DNA from: Nitrospira sp.
GTDB taxonomy: Bacteria > Nitrospirota > Nitrospiria > Nitrospirales > Nitrospiraceae
Assembly (NCBI GenBank): GCA_029194675.1
Contig: JARFXP010000002.1
Span: forward strand, 1,212,150 to 1,276,149
Direction of reading: 5' to 3'
DNA: 64,000 nucleotides
Shown: positions 47,620 through 57,908 of the stretch, one piece after another
Numbering within the stretch: position 1 is the first letter of the stretch
Layout: each line of letters begins with the position of its first letter
Made by a program: the position numbers and the translations under genes
The notes under the pieces: model-generated
Told to the model about the DNA's origin: nothing
Seen by the model: the letters and a program-made list of their open reading frames with translations, nothing else
Databases searched by the model: none

Positions 47620-48090
47620 TTATTTCTTGATCCACCCACCCGGACGTTCAATAAAATTTCCCGGCTTAGCATTCTGAATGAATTTATCTCCGGCGAGCGT
47701 TTCTACCGTTTGGACGCTGATGAGGTTTCGCTTTGCGATATCTTCATAGGCCTGCCGCCGCTTCTGATTGACGCCCACTAGCACCGCTTGAGCTTCAGCA
47801 TTGGATGGGTCAACCGCCCCCAGATAGCCGTTACTCTTCTCCCCGACCACCCCCTTTCCTTTCGCTTCATCCAACAGTCCGCTCTCGTTCGACAGGATCT
47901 GATCCAAGTCTTTGTCGACTTTCAGTCGAATCTCATGATCAATCTTCACATTGAGATTGATCGTGATCGGTTTCTCCGGCGCGGCAACCTCCCCTCGTGG
48001 AGTACAAGCAGCTAAGGTCAGGAGAAACATGAGCCACACCGACACGCCGACGCCTATCCGTATGGTTCCGCTCTGCATGGCTCGATTCAT
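47620..48090 (-). CDS. YnbE-YdbL fusion protein (lipoprotein)
   Basis: 156 aa. Residues 21-70 match YnbE: lipobox LTLAAC (C29), then TPRGEVAAPEKPITINLNVK and DHEIRLKVDKDLDQ. Residues 73-156 match YdbL (DUF1318): EAKGKGVVGEKSNGYLGAV, VNQKRRQAYEDIAKRN and AKPGNFIERPGGWIKK. In E. coli these are two separate proteins: YnbE stacks on YdbH to bridge the envelope and YdbL controls that assembly. Here they are one chain. Overlaps the YdbH gene stop by 4 bp. Confidence 0.88.
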   Translation of the reverse strand: MNRAMQSGTIRIGVGVSVWLMFLLTLAACTPRGEVAAPEKPITINLNVKIDHEIRLKVDKDLDQILSNESGLLDEAKGKGVVGEKSNGYLGAVDPSNAEAQAVLVGVNQKRRQAYEDIAKRNLISVQTVETLAGDKFIQNAKPGNFIERPGGWIKK

Positions 48091-50885
48091 AATGACCCTT
48101 GTCGTTTGTACTTTCTTTCGGCGGTCCCGTGGATATCCTCGACCATGCGAAGGCTTTTGAGGAGCGTGGGGATGTGCTCCTGCACAGTCAGGTTGAAGTG
48201 AATCGGGGGAGTATTCCTGAGATCCGGATTCCTGCCTTCCAACCGAGCATTCAGGTCCAACATTCCGGTTTCGCCGTATTGCACATCGGCGCGCAACAGC
48301 GAGTACTGAAAGTTATTGAGCGCTTGCGCGACGAGCTGAAGTTGCCGATCTGATTCTGAAAGCATCTTTGAAGATTCGAGGGTCGATGCGTACCGTATGG
48401 TACCACCGGGAGGCTGTGCCTCGATCACTCCGTCTTTCACGATGATCCCACCCGCCGTGATGGTAACAGGAAGGGTCCCGTGGAGTGTTCCGGTTCCCTC
48501 TAGTCCCTTCTGTTGTTCCACGCTGAGAATTTTTGCGAGATCAAGATTCTGCAGAGAAAACGTCGTTGTGACCGGTGGCTTGGTCAAGTCTACCACAGTA
48601 CCTGGATTACTGATCGTTCCTCCGAATATTTCACACTGGAAGTCACCGACATCGACAATCGGCAAATCATCCGACAACTTCCATCTTATCTGGTAGGAAG
48701 CCGTAAGATCGGCGACATCTACACCGCTCTGTACTGCCGCCACGAAGATCGAGGCCGGTTGTGTCATGACAATTGACTCAAACCCCTGGGTAGATACCAT
48801 CAGCGTGGTGTTCAAGCCCTTCACGGCATAATCGGAGTAGTGACCGGACAGGTTCTCGGCCACTACCTTCGCGGTCGCTGATACCGCATTCATCATATTG
48901 ATCCGGTCAGGGAAGCCGCTCGACCAGGACGCATCGACGGCGGCCGTGAACATTCCATCGATGAGATCGGTTGAAGGGGGAAGACCCATGATCATCCGAC
49001 TGAGCCGCTGATCGGTGTCGTTGAACGTCAGCGGACCGATGACACCGTGCATGACTCCTTGCGCCTTCTGCAGCGGCTGTTCGATCCTGGCGGTCATCAA
49101 CCCCGCGTGCATCGGGGTATCGACTCGAAGGTCGGCCCTGATGCCGTTCTGATCAGCCGAAAACGTAACCGCCCAATCACTCGTTGAAGGCCACCAAGAA
49201 CCCTGTTCCGGACTCACCCCGGCGACCGACAAGGTCCCCTGCGCAGCCCATGCCGCCTTGGTCGTTTCTGCCTCCTGAAGTCTCAAGACGCCTTGCGCGA
49301 TGTGAAAGTTTTGACCACTTAGTCTCACCGTTGGAGCCCGAACCGTCGCGATCATCGCTCCCCCACTGCAGTGGATCGTCGTCAGATCGCATTCAACTGC
49401 CAGCGGTTCCGACAGATTCAACGTAACATTTGAAATGAGTGTGGGGCCATGTCCGATCTGTTTCGCCGTAATTGAAGATGGCGGTAATAGCACTCCACGT
49501 ATATATGTCCGAGCCAACTTTACCGTCCCCTGAACTCCTCCTATCGCCTCTTTCGCTGAAAACCGATCGGCAATGGCCTTCGGAAGGATCCCCTCCAGGT
49601 AATAGGCTCCTTCGACGGACACCAACTCATTTCCAAGGCCCTCGGCGCGGGTCGTTTCGAACTGCGCAACCAATGGTCCCGGTATCCGACCGTACGTCAC
49701 ATGCAACGGTCCTTGCGCAACCGTACGTATGGGGGTTTCCTTCCAATAGAAAGTCCCTTGCACAGGTTTCTTGTTCTCAATCCGCACCGGCTGATCCCCA
49801 GGAGGAAGTATCAAGCGAACTGCTTCGGGGATAATGCGCGGTTGGGTATTGATCGTCGCGGTCAGTACGACACTGGGACTCAGGGCCCAGTCGACCTGAG
49901 TGGCATTCCCTCCGAATCTACCCGCATAAGCGACCGCAATATCCTTGGCCACGCCTTTCAGAGCCGGCAGCGTGACATTGACTCGCATCGTGCCGTCCAG
50001 ATGTGTGCGTTCGTCTTCCCACAAAGAGCTGAGTGCGGCCTCCGCATCGGCAATCCCAGACCAGTCTATCGCCACCTCTCCCGTCACCTTCTCCAGCTCC
50101 GACCCGATCGGGACAAGGAGTGCGATGAATGGAGCAAGTTCTTGTACATTGACCTGAAAGCTCCCATTGATTTGAATCTCTGAGCCGTTTGGACGTGCTT
50201 GTGACCGCAAGGAAACAATCGGCGCCGCTTGCGATCGTTGCGACGCCAAGGTCACCGACCAGGTACTGGCGGAATGCCCTACTACGACGAGGCCGTAAGA
50301 TGCGGTATCACGTCCACGAAACGCGAGGTGACCTCCCAGCTCTCTGCCGATATAGGTCAGATTCCCATCAATCGTCACTCTACGAAGCGGCCCCGTCGCC
50401 TGCTCACGAAAAATGGTGAGATGATCCAGCTGCAACTCGTCGAACGGGAGGATCGGGAGATTGCGTAAGAGATCCCCCGCCGTCAACAGCCGCCACGGTG
50501 ATTCCATGTCACCAAGCCGCTCCGTATCCTTCGCATCTTGTGCGGAGGGATCTGTGGACTGCACGTTCAACACATGGATTGCCGTGTCTCGCAAGACGAT
50601 GCGACCGACACGCCCGTGAAGGAGCTGGGCCGGGTCATAGCGGATCTCCGCATCCGTCAGCGAGACCATCAGTCGTTCCTGGCCCAAATCCTGCTGAAAC
50701 GAGACGACAGGAATGCGCGTGCGCCCCCAGCCCGGATAGCCGAGCTGGAGGATGACGTTGCGGTACCCATAGTCACGAAGTCTATTCGCTAAGAGATAGG
50801 AGGCACCCAACGGCAACAGCAAATAGCAGCTCAAGAGCGTCACCAGCCCAAGCAAAACGGCAATTTGGTATCGTTGGGACAGCAT
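48087..50885 (-). CDS. YdbH-like AsmA-superfamily intermembrane bridge protein
   Basis: 932 aa from the ATG at 50885 with AGGG upstream; a GTG at 50939 is possible. N-terminal membrane anchor (IAVLLGLVTLLSCYLLLPLG), then a very long beta-rich repeat region typical of the AsmA/TamB/YdbH group that forms a hydrophobic groove for phospholipids. The C-terminal part (EAQPPGGTIRYASTLESSKM, then LNNFQYSLLRADVQY) matches the dicarboxylate_transport/YdbH family. Coupled by a 4-bp overlap to the YnbE-YdbL gene, as in the known ydbH-ynbE-ydbL operon. Confidence 0.87.
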   Translation of the reverse strand: MLSQRYQIAVLLGLVTLLSCYLLLPLGASYLLANRLRDYGYRNVILQLGYPGWGRTRIPVVSFQQDLGQERLMVSLTDAEIRYDPAQLLHGRVGRIVLRDTAIHVLNVQSTDPSAQDAKDTERLGDMESPWRLLTAGDLLRNLPILPFDELQLDHLTIFREQATGPLRRVTIDGNLTYIGRELGGHLAFRGRDTASYGLVVVGHSASTWSVTLASQRSQAAPIVSLRSQARPNGSEIQINGSFQVNVQELAPFIALLVPIGSELEKVTGEVAIDWSGIADAEAALSSLWEDERTHLDGTMRVNVTLPALKGVAKDIAVAYAGRFGGNATQVDWALSPSVVLTATINTQPRIIPEAVRLILPPGDQPVRIENKKPVQGTFYWKETPIRTVAQGPLHVTYGRIPGPLVAQFETTRAEGLGNELVSVEGAYYLEGILPKAIADRFSAKEAIGGVQGTVKLARTYIRGVLLPPSSITAKQIGHGPTLISNVTLNLSEPLAVECDLTTIHCSGGAMIATVRAPTVRLSGQNFHIAQGVLRLQEAETTKAAWAAQGTLSVAGVSPEQGSWWPSTSDWAVTFSADQNGIRADLRVDTPMHAGLMTARIEQPLQKAQGVMHGVIGPLTFNDTDQRLSRMIMGLPPSTDLIDGMFTAAVDASWSSGFPDRINMMNAVSATAKVVAENLSGHYSDYAVKGLNTTLMVSTQGFESIVMTQPASIFVAAVQSGVDVADLTASYQIRWKLSDDLPIVDVGDFQCEIFGGTISNPGTVVDLTKPPVTTTFSLQNLDLAKILSVEQQKGLEGTGTLHGTLPVTITAGGIIVKDGVIEAQPPGGTIRYASTLESSKMLSESDRQLQLVAQALNNFQYSLLRADVQYGETGMLDLNARLEGRNPDLRNTPPIHFNLTVQEHIPTLLKSLRMVEDIHGTAERKYKRQGSL

Positions 50886-51270
50886 GGATTCCCTGATCAG
50901 CCTTGAGAGCCTGCCGACGGTTGTCAAACAAACTCTCACTCCCTGTCAAGAGGTCCGAACGGCTCTGCCGTAAGCCACGGTCCGATCGGCCTATTTTTCT
51001 TCGCGTCATGATGAAAGAAAATGGAGGGCCGGACGCTGTCTCACGATACCCCCGCTGGAGCTGTGTCGACCGCGAGTTGAGTGCCGACGGTCATCATTTC
51101 AAGCAGAAGTTCATATGCAGCAATTCGTCTTGTGCGACTGTGACTTTGCCGCCTTGTTGACAATTGCCATGACGCTCCACGATCTCTCGGTGATTCGCAG
51201 TATCATTGAGGCCGCCACCGGCCAAGTAATATGGAGTGTTCGTGACGGAGGAGAACGGATGGGGCGGAAT
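50886..51270. other. Gene-free region upstream of the YdbH gene
   Basis: About 385 bp. Should contain the promoter of the YdbH operon (minus strand). No supported gene, RNA or hairpin is seen. Confidence 0.4.
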
Positions 51271-51486
51271 TCATCCCGAAGTCGGTGGAGGATCAGCAGC
51301 CGGTTCCTCGCACTTCTTGCAATTCAAAAGGGTACCCAAATACTGATCCCGTCCGTCGGCGGTGAGCACCCAAGGGCGATTCGTGAATGGGGGTTGGTGC
51401 CGGACGTGTTGTCCATGACCACAGGCCAGATCCGCCACCCAATCTCCGTACTCATCCTGATGATACCCGACGATCGGTTGCTGCAT
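51271..51486 (-). CDS. DUF3565 family small protein
   Basis: 71 aa from the ATG at 51486 (MQQPIVGYHQDEYGDWVADL). DUF3565 pattern: VADLACGHGQHVRHQPPFTNRPWV, then LNCKKCEE. The C/H residues (CGHGQHVRH and CKKC) suggest a bound zinc. Function unknown. Confidence 0.87.
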   Translation of the reverse strand: MQQPIVGYHQDEYGDWVADLACGHGQHVRHQPPFTNRPWVLTADGRDQYLGTLLNCKKCEEPAADPPPTSG

Positions 51487-51525
51487 ACTGTCAACATTCC
51501 TCAACATAAGTGATGGAGAAGGATC

Positions 51526-51981
51526 TTAGCGTTTTTCGAATGGTAGCTCGGGGCGATGAGCAGCGGCAAAGTAGGCCCACTGCTGTTCTTCATTCTGATC
51601 AAAGCTCCCAACGAACACGACATTACGATCGAGATGGCGAAATTCCGACAGGCTTGTGTGACAGTCCTGTGAATCGACTATGCGCGCATCGTACTGTCCG
51701 ATCACATACACCATGCCTTTTGGCGCGTGATAAATGTTCCGCCGACCCACATGCCCGGTATCGGGAAACAACTCGGTTGTCGAGGAACAGCCCCCTGGAC
51801 CTCTGACGTTCAAGGTGAGATTAAATCGTGGGAGAAATGGGTCTGTTGCTGTTCTAACGATAGTCAGTCGAAGTTGCACTGAAGGAATTACTACGGAGGC
51901 GGGCTCAGGAGTCTTGCTGTTGCAACCCACAACCAGCAGCATCACACTCCCCACCACCGTAGCCCACAGTCGCTCTCTCAC
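51526..51981 (-). CDS. Lipoprotein of unknown function
   Basis: 151 aa from a GTG at 51981, chosen because it overlaps the heme-binding-protein stop (GTGA). Signal ends at MLLVVGC, a lipobox. The mature region is a beta-rich domain (VQLRLTIVRTATD, LNVRGPGGCSS, NIYHAPKGMVYVIGQYD). No family recognised. Coupled to the HbpS-like gene. Confidence 0.65.
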   Translation of the reverse strand: MRERLWATVVGSVMLLVVGCNSKTPEPASVVIPSVQLRLTIVRTATDPFLPRFNLTLNVRGPGGCSSTTELFPDTGHVGRRNIYHAPKGMVYVIGQYDARIVDSQDCHTSLSEFRHLDRNVVFVGSFDQNEEQQWAYFAAAHRPELPFEKR

Positions 51982-52523
51982 TTGGGTGTAGGCACCTTGG
52001 CCGCTGCCCCAATCGCGTCGAGGCCCTCCTGGGCGCAAGCATCATCCAGATGGGCACCCGGTGCTCCACCAACACCGATTCCCCCAATAATCTCTCCACC
52101 GATCTCGATGGGGAGCCCTCCACCCAGTATCAGGATCTCGCCATTCATGTCACGAAGGGCCTGCAACGTGGGAACTTTCGTGATGAGATCGGCTAACTCG
52201 CTGGTAGGGCGTCGCACACTTGCTGCCGTATAGGCCTTCTTCCGGCTGCTATCTACTGTATGCGGCCCCGCACCGTCGGCACGTCCCATCGCGCGAAGGA
52301 CGCCGCCACGATCCACCACGGAAACGCTCACTCGATATCCATCTTTCTTGCAGGCCTCTAATGCTGCGTGAACCGCCTTGTTCGCTGCTCCAAGCGGCAA
52401 CACGGACTCCTTTGGCATCTCGTCGGCAAAGATCACGCAAGGTGCGGTAAAACCTAACAGCGACAACATCACCGTGTATGCAATGACCGGCCAGCCATTT
52501 CGGTTCGGTATAAAGAATGCCAT
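51978..52523 (-). CDS. GlcG/HbpS family protein, exported
   Basis: 181 aa from the ATG at 52523 with GGAGG upstream; an ATG at 52544 is possible. Signal peptide ends about PCVIFAD. Then the heme-binding GlcG/HbpS fold: VSVVDRGGVLRAMGRADGAG, AYTAASVRRPT, LGGGLPIEIGGEIIGGIGVGGAP, and DDACAQEGLDAI. Members bind heme or cobalamin or act in redox sensing; the ligand here is not determined. Confidence 0.9.
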   Translation of the reverse strand: MAFFIPNRNGWPVIAYTVMLSLLGFTAPCVIFADEMPKESVLPLGAANKAVHAALEACKKDGYRVSVSVVDRGGVLRAMGRADGAGPHTVDSSRKKAYTAASVRRPTSELADLITKVPTLQALRDMNGEILILGGGLPIEIGGEIIGGIGVGGAPGAHLDDACAQEGLDAIGAAAKVPTPK

Positions 52524-52599
52524 CGTACTGAGTCCTCCCAACATATCCAGCACGTTCAGACTACGGATACCTCCGAACTCTGTCAAGAGAGCAAGAAGC

Positions 52600-52803
52600 A
52601 GACGGTTCAGTTATCGCTCCGATGTGGCAACGGCTCATTTGTGGCGAGAGGAGTGGGCTACTCCGGTCGTAATCGGTACTCCGGAGTCTCGTATTGGCAC
52701 TCGAACGGGTTCCCGATGCAAATCCCCCACGACCGTTTGTCTCCAGCCATTCGAAGCTCAGTGCGCGATCGACATTCCGACAATCTACCTTCTCAACTTT
52801 CAT
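52600..52803 (-). pseudogene. N-terminal remnant of glycogen debranching enzyme
   Basis: A frame from an ATG at 52803 reads MKVEKVDCRNVDRALS, then EWLETNGRGGFASGT, which is the conserved start of bacterial amylo-alpha-1,6-glucosidase (GDE) proteins. It should continue NTRRYHGLLVA. Instead NTR is followed by unrelated sequence; a shifted frame gives ATNEPLPHRSDN and then a stop. So the gene is frameshifted and cut to about 65 codons. It starts 12 bp after the GH63 stop and was once probably its operon partner. Confidence 0.7.
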
Positions 52804-52814
52804 CGGCGCCGACC

Positions 52815-55496
52815 TCACTCCCCCGACTGCTGAATCAACTTGGCAACAAGCCCGGTCCATCCTGTCTGATGACTGGCCCCGATACCGGCACCGGTATTGC
52901 CATGAAAATACTCGTAGAAAAGAATGGCGTCTCGCCAGAAAAGATCTTCGTGGAGTTTGTTCGCGCCTCCGTAAACCGGACGTCGGCCGGTTTTATCGCG
53001 GAGGAAAATATGAGTCAGCCGGCGCGACAGTTCGGAAGCCACCTCGTTTAAGGAGACGAATTGACCGGAGCGTACCGGATACTCCACCCTGTACTCATCC
53101 CCAAGATAGTAGTGGAACTTCTGCAGCGATTCGATCAGGAGATAGTTGACCGGAAACCAGATGGGGCCTCGCCAATTCGAATTCCCCCCGAATAACCCCG
53201 TGCTTGATTCGGCAGGTTCATAATCGACACGATAGTCTCTGCCCAGGATGGAAAGCACATAGGGATGGTCCTTGTGGTAGCGTGAGAGCGCCCGGATGCC
53301 GTACGGGGAGAGAAATTCTTCTTCGTCGAGCATGTACCGCAACACCGACTTGAGTCTTGTGGGGTTGACCAGAGACAAGAATCTCCGTACTCCCCCGTCA
53401 TGTGAATGGGTCTCGACGTGAGCGCTGAAGTCCGGGCGATTTTCGATGAACCACTGCATGCGGTGCTTAAACCGTGGGAGGCTATCGACTAACTCAGAGT
53501 CCAGTGTTTCTACGGCGAAAAGCGGGATCAGTCCAACGAGAGACCGGACCTTAAGCGGAAAGGTTCGTCCATCTGGAAGATGCAGCACATCATAGAAAAA
53601 TCCGTCTTCTTTATTCCAGAGCTCGATTTTTTCCCCGCCGATGTTGTTCATGGCTCGGCAGATGTAGACAAAGTGCTCAAAGAACTTGCTCGCGACATCT
53701 TCATATGCTCGATTTTCGCGAGCCAACTCGAGTGCGATCGAGAGCATATTGAGACAATACATTCCCATCCAACTTGTCGCGTCCGACTGTTCGATATGGC
53801 CACCGGTCGGCAACGGAGCGCTCCGATCAAAGACGCCGATGTTGTCGAGTCCCAAAAACCCACCTTGGAAAATATTCTTTCCCTCGGCATCTTTTCGATT
53901 GACCCACCACGTAAAATTCAACAACAGTTTATGGAACACTCGTTCGAGGAAAACCCGATCACCGACTCCTCTTCGTTTCCTCTCGATCTTATAAACTCGC
54001 CATGCAGCCCAGGCATGAACCGGCGGGTTGACGTCGCCAAACGCCCACTCATATGCCGGAATCTGACCGTTGGGGTGCATGTACCATTCTCTGAGCATCA
54101 GAATGAGCTGTTCTTTCGCGAATGTTGAGTCAACAAGGGCGAGCGGAATGCAATGGAATGCCAGGTCCCAGGCCGCATACCAGGGATACTCCCATTTGTC
54201 CGGCATAGAGATCACGTCGGCATTGTAAAGGTGTGTCCAGTCGGAGTTCCGTCCATGGAGACGTTCATGGGGAGGGTCCGGCATCCCTGGATCGCCGACG
54301 AGCCAGCGTTTCAGGTCATAATGGTAGAACTGTTTGCTCCACAGTAAACCTGCGAACGCCTGCCGTTGTACCAGCCTTGCATCCTCGGAGAGATCAGCCG
54401 GAGCCAGTTCATCATAAAACTCATCGGCTTCATGAATACGTTGTGCGAAGAGTTCATTGAACGCTTGAACTTTAAATCCAACCACCTCGGTTCGATTGGT
54501 CAGATGCAGGCGAATGATCTCCGATGCTCCTCGGGACAGTGATAACTGATACTGGGCGGCAGCCTTTGAGCCGACCTTCTCAGGATTGATCGCATCTGTT
54601 CGACCGTGGACTATGTAGTCATGAAAACTATCCTTCACGTACTTAGCGCCATCTTGATCACCGTATAATCGGCGCGTATTTGTCTCATTCTCAGTAAAGA
54701 GCAGCTGAGGCTTTCCTTCACACCAGAGGCGACGTTCTCCATAATACTCGTGATCCAATTCAATTACGCTCATCCCATCGACAGCTTTTCCTTCACGCAC
54801 TCTCGGCCGACGAGCATCGATTCCCCACGACCAAGTGTTCCGAAACCAAAGAGTGGGTAACAGCGTTAATTCGGCACAATCCGGGCCTCGGTTCGTCACT
54901 TGAATACGGATAAGAAGCTCCTCCGGCGTCGCCTTCGCATATTCCACCACCACATCGAAGTAGCGATGCTCATCGAAAACTCCGGTATCGATCAGCTCAT
55001 ATTCAGGCTCTTCACGTCTCCGACTTCGATTTTCCTCTACGAGCCTGGCATACGGAAATTCCGCCTGAGGATACTTATAGAGATACTTCATGTACGAATG
55101 TGTTGGCGTTGAATCTAAATAGAAATAATGCTCTTTTACATCTTCCCCGTGATTCCCTTCGCTACCGGTCAAACCGAACACGCGCTCCTTCAGAATGGGA
55201 TCGCGTCCATTCCAAAGAGCGACGGCAAAACAGATATATTGGTGGCGATCTGAAATTCCGGCTAGTCCGTCTTCGTTCCACCGATAGGCGCGGGAACGCG
55301 CATGATCATGAGGAAAGGCTTCCCATGCCGTTCCGTGGGGACTATAGTCCTCACGCACCGTTCCCCAGGCACGTTCGCTCAAGTAAGGCCCCCACCGCTT
55401 CCAGTGCTGCTTGCGAACCGCATCTTCGCCAAGCCGTTGCTGCTCAGCGTCTTGAAAAGCTTGAGAACGAGAAGATGTCCGAGCTGTTTTCTCCAC
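52815..55496 (-). CDS. GH63/MGH1-type glucosidase
   Basis: 893 aa. N-terminal beta domain ([36 protein letters not shown]), then an (alpha/alpha)6 barrel. Barrel features: [25 protein letters not shown], carrying an Asp suited as a general acid, [23 protein letters not shown], and [20 protein letters not shown] near the end with the second acidic region. The closest known group is the mannosyl-oligosaccharide glucosidase (GH63) family, whose bacterial members cleave small alpha-glucosides such as glucosylglycerate. No signal peptide: cytoplasmic. Substrate inferred only. Confidence 0.9.
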   Translation of the reverse strand: MEKTARTSSRSQAFQDAEQQRLGEDAVRKQHWKRWGPYLSERAWGTVREDYSPHGTAWEAFPHDHARSRAYRWNEDGLAGISDRHQYICFAVALWNGRDPILKERVFGLTGSEGNHGEDVKEHYFYLDSTPTHSYMKYLYKYPQAEFPYARLVEENRSRRREEPEYELIDTGVFDEHRYFDVVVEYAKATPEELLIRIQVTNRGPDCAELTLLPTLWFRNTWSWGIDARRPRVREGKAVDGMSVIELDHEYYGERRLWCEGKPQLLFTENETNTRRLYGDQDGAKYVKDSFHDYIVHGRTDAINPEKVGSKAAAQYQLSLSRGASEIIRLHLTNRTEVVGFKVQAFNELFAQRIHEADEFYDELAPADLSEDARLVQRQAFAGLLWSKQFYHYDLKRWLVGDPGMPDPPHERLHGRNSDWTHLYNADVISMPDKWEYPWYAAWDLAFHCIPLALVDSTFAKEQLILMLREWYMHPNGQIPAYEWAFGDVNPPVHAWAAWRVYKIERKRRGVGDRVFLERVFHKLLLNFTWWVNRKDAEGKNIFQGGFLGLDNIGVFDRSAPLPTGGHIEQSDATSWMGMYCLNMLSIALELARENRAYEDVASKFFEHFVYICRAMNNIGGEKIELWNKEDGFFYDVLHLPDGRTFPLKVRSLVGLIPLFAVETLDSELVDSLPRFKHRMQWFIENRPDFSAHVETHSHDGGVRRFLSLVNPTRLKSVLRYMLDEEEFLSPYGIRALSRYHKDHPYVLSILGRDYRVDYEPAESSTGLFGGNSNWRGPIWFPVNYLLIESLQKFHYYLGDEYRVEYPVRSGQFVSLNEVASELSRRLTHIFLRDKTGRRPVYGGANKLHEDLFWRDAILFYEYFHGNTGAGIGASHQTGWTGLVAKLIQQSGE

Positions 55497-55763
55497 TGGA
55501 CCTCCTTACCGTACGCACGAGTTAGAAGGGCGAAGACGCTACGATGCACCGCCCTGCGGACAAGAAACTAGCCGGTGTTCGCTGGACGCAAAGACCTGGA
55601 CTCATTCCTCTTTTCGGTCTCTCGTATGTTTATCTGAGGAACGTATTAGTCGTGACTCGTGCCGAAAGTGGGAGTCTTACACGAGTCGTCGTGCTAGAGG
55701 AAACACTGAATAATTTTGGGAGATCGCACTGAAAAAAACCGCTAGGTCGAGGAGATCGAGTGC
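55497..55763. other. Short gene-free region
   Basis: About 270 bp. Holds the likely promoter of the GH63 gene (minus strand). Nothing else seen. Confidence 0.4.
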
Positions 55764-55949
55764 TTAGCTCCAGATCACTCGTTCCTGATTTAGCAGATAT
55801 TCAATGACTTCGATACTGTTCCGCATCTGGATTTGGGCCTGTTCAGACATAGGGAGCACAGCCCCGACCAACTTGCCGGACTCCATATCCATGAGCGAGG
55901 GGATGCCTTCACCCGACGGCTTTTCAAGATTACTGCGGAAGCTAGCCAA
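55764..55949 (-). CDS. Small hypothetical protein with strong ribosome binding site
   Basis: 61 aa with a TTG start preceded by AGGAGGTCTCCC, an unusually strong Shine-Dalgarno for a weak start codon. Sequence MASFRSNLEKPSGEGIPSLM ... IEVIEYLLNQERVIWS is mixed helical and soluble. No family recognised. Confidence 0.6.
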   Translation of the reverse strand: MASFRSNLEKPSGEGIPSLMDMESGKLVGAVLPMSEQAQIQMRNSIEVIEYLLNQERVIWS

Positions 55950-56101
55950 GGGAGACCTCCTGGTTGAATCCTTCTCGGCGCGCTTGTGACGTTACTTTAA
56001 TTGAGGAATGAACCGGAAGGATTCGTGCTACACAGACAGCATACCATACGCATTCCCCCAGATCAGAGGCACGCTCTAACTCATTGTTTCAACTGTGGTT
56101 A

Positions 56102-57130
56102 TTAGCGATTTTGCGCGGGGATCAGAAGCGGAGGAAGCGCTCCAAGGTAACGAAACGTTCCGCGATTGACCAAAGTCGTGTCTGGCTTCAGTCGAAAGTC
56201 GTCATGTTCGGCATCTACAAAATGTGGATCGGTAGTTATGTCCGACTCAGCCTGGAGTTCCGGCGCATGAATGTTCGGCGACCCGGCTCGCATGTAGTTC
56301 ACCTCATTATTGAACAACGCGTTGTACGAGATCTTGGTCTGACTCGACGCGGCAATAAGAAAGCCCACTTTATTGAGGCTCAGAATATTCCCCGATGCCT
56401 CAATCGTGGACAAACCCAGGAATGCCGCTCCACCACCATTCTTAACCAGAGTATTACTCACCAAAACCGCTTTTGCCTGGTCGCCGATCACGACGGCCTC
56501 GAACAAATTTCCGGTGATGACGTTGCGCTCAAGCCGAACCGAAGACTTGCCGGTCACATTTACACCATGGTCGTTATCATGGATAAGATTTCCGATCAGA
56601 AGGACCTGAGAATCAGAAAAGTGCACGCCCGTCGTCTCACTCCCCCCGATCACACAGTCTTCGATACGAACATCTTCTACTTGTTGACCGAAGACCATTC
56701 CTTTCACATGAACCTGACGCAGCGTGATGCGGTTTCCGTTGAAAATGCCGAGGGCATGCCCTCCATGCTCCTTGATCGTGAGGCCGCTGATCTCAATATC
56801 CGTCGCCCCATACGGCCATTTACCCACATGCAGCACACCGACCAGCTCATCTTGTCCAAGCAAGACGACTTTGTCGACTCCCGCTCCGACAATCTTGACT
56901 TTCTCTTTGCTATGAACGGTCAAGTCTTGAGCGTAGGTCCCTGCCTTGATCAGCACCGTGTCGCCCTTCCCAGCACTATCGACTGCCTCTTGAATCGAAT
57001 AGAAATCCCCCGATCCGTCGAGTGCAACGGTGATCGTCCGTGGACTAGACAGCACGGCATCGGTCTCGGCAACACCAGACTCGGAACCGATGAAACACCA
57101 AACGGCTACGATAAGGAGGACTCGTCGCAC
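56102..57130 (-). CDS. Secreted right-handed beta-helix (NosD/pectate-lyase-like) protein
   Basis: 342 aa with a signal peptide (VLLIVAVWCFIGSESGVAE). Begins with ITVALDGSGDFYSIQEAVDSAGKGDTVLIKAGTY, the start of pectinesterase/NosD-type beta-helices, then about nine turns (IEISGLTIKEHGG; VRIEDCVIGGSETTG; SVRLERNVITGN). No catalytic set is visible, so the role (carbohydrate binding, surface) is unknown. A 575-codon plus-strand frame crossing it is antisense. Confidence 0.85.
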   Translation of the reverse strand: MRRVLLIVAVWCFIGSESGVAETDAVLSSPRTITVALDGSGDFYSIQEAVDSAGKGDTVLIKAGTYAQDLTVHSKEKVKIVGAGVDKVVLLGQDELVGVLHVGKWPYGATDIEISGLTIKEHGGHALGIFNGNRITLRQVHVKGMVFGQQVEDVRIEDCVIGGSETTGVHFSDSQVLLIGNLIHDNDHGVNVTGKSSVRLERNVITGNLFEAVVIGDQAKAVLVSNTLVKNGGGAAFLGLSTIEASGNILSLNKVGFLIAASSQTKISYNALFNNEVNYMRAGSPNIHAPELQAESDITTDPHFVDAEHDDFRLKPDTTLVNRGTFRYLGALPPLLIPAQNR

Positions 57131-57211
57131 ACCGAAATTCTTACAAGCGGAGAACCAAGGATGTCAATCGCGGTTTCTTGCCGAACCGATCACGTGATAA
57201 GCTCCGCCGCC

Positions 57212-57811
57212 ATGATCCTGATCGGACTCACCGGAGGCGTCGCCACTGGAAAAAGCACCGTGGCGAAGATGTTCAAGAAATGCGGTGCCATCGTGATCGA
57301 TGCCGATGAATTGGCGCGTGAGGTTGTCCAGCCAGGCAAACCGGCATGGCGAGACATCATGCGCCGATTCGGAAAGTCCGTCTTGAACTCTGACAGAACG
57401 ATCAACCGGCAAGTCCTCGGGCAGATCGTGTTTCATGACGGAACAGAGCTTCGAAAGCTGGAACAAATCATCCACCCTCGTGTAGCCCAGGAACAGGCCA
57501 GACTCACCAGACAAGCGGCCCAAAGCAATCCGCATGCCGTCGTAATTTACGATGTCCCTTTGCTCTTCGAAGCCGGTATCGATAAGCGGGTAGACAAGAC
57601 AGTCGTCGTGACAGCTGATCGCGAAACCCAGATCATGCGACTGAAAAAGCGGAACGGCTTCACCCGAACCGAGGCTCTCCGACGAATTCGCAGTCAGATG
57701 CCGCTCGCGATGAAACGACTTCGTGCAGACTACGTACTCGATGGAACGAAGCATCGACAAAGACTTTCTAGGGACGTCAGCCGACTTTTTGAAAACTTTC
57801 GCTCCCTGTGA
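57212..57811 (+). CDS. coaE: Dephospho-CoA kinase
   Basis: 199 aa from the ATG at 57212; the frame extends far upstream but is antisense to the beta-helix gene. MILIGLTGGVATGKSTVAKMF is the P-loop, then DADELAREVVQPG, PRVAQEQ..., and VIYDVPLLFEAG with the catalytic Asp region, and VVTADRETQIMRLKKRNGFT in the lid. It phosphorylates dephospho-CoA in the last step of coenzyme A synthesis. Confidence 0.96.
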   Translation: MILIGLTGGVATGKSTVAKMFKKCGAIVIDADELAREVVQPGKPAWRDIMRRFGKSVLNSDRTINRQVLGQIVFHDGTELRKLEQIIHPRVAQEQARLTRQAAQSNPHAVVIYDVPLLFEAGIDKRVDKTVVVTADRETQIMRLKKRNGFTRTEALRRIRSQMPLAMKRLRADYVLDGTKHRQRLSRDVSRLFENFRSL

Positions 57812-57908
57812 CAGGCTGTTTGCTTTCCGGAGAATTCCCTCCATCTGCCTCTTGCTATGAAGCCACAATAACGTCCTACCTTCTGCTTCCTTCGCTGTGA
57901 TACAGTCA

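Noticed and set aside
51115..51513. Plus-strand frame of 132 codons
   Set aside because: Antisense to the DUF3565 gene, which has a clear family pattern.
56084..57811. 575-codon plus-strand frame
   Set aside because: Only its last 199 codons (from 57212) encode CoaE; the rest is antisense to the beta-helix gene, which has a signal peptide and helix repeats.
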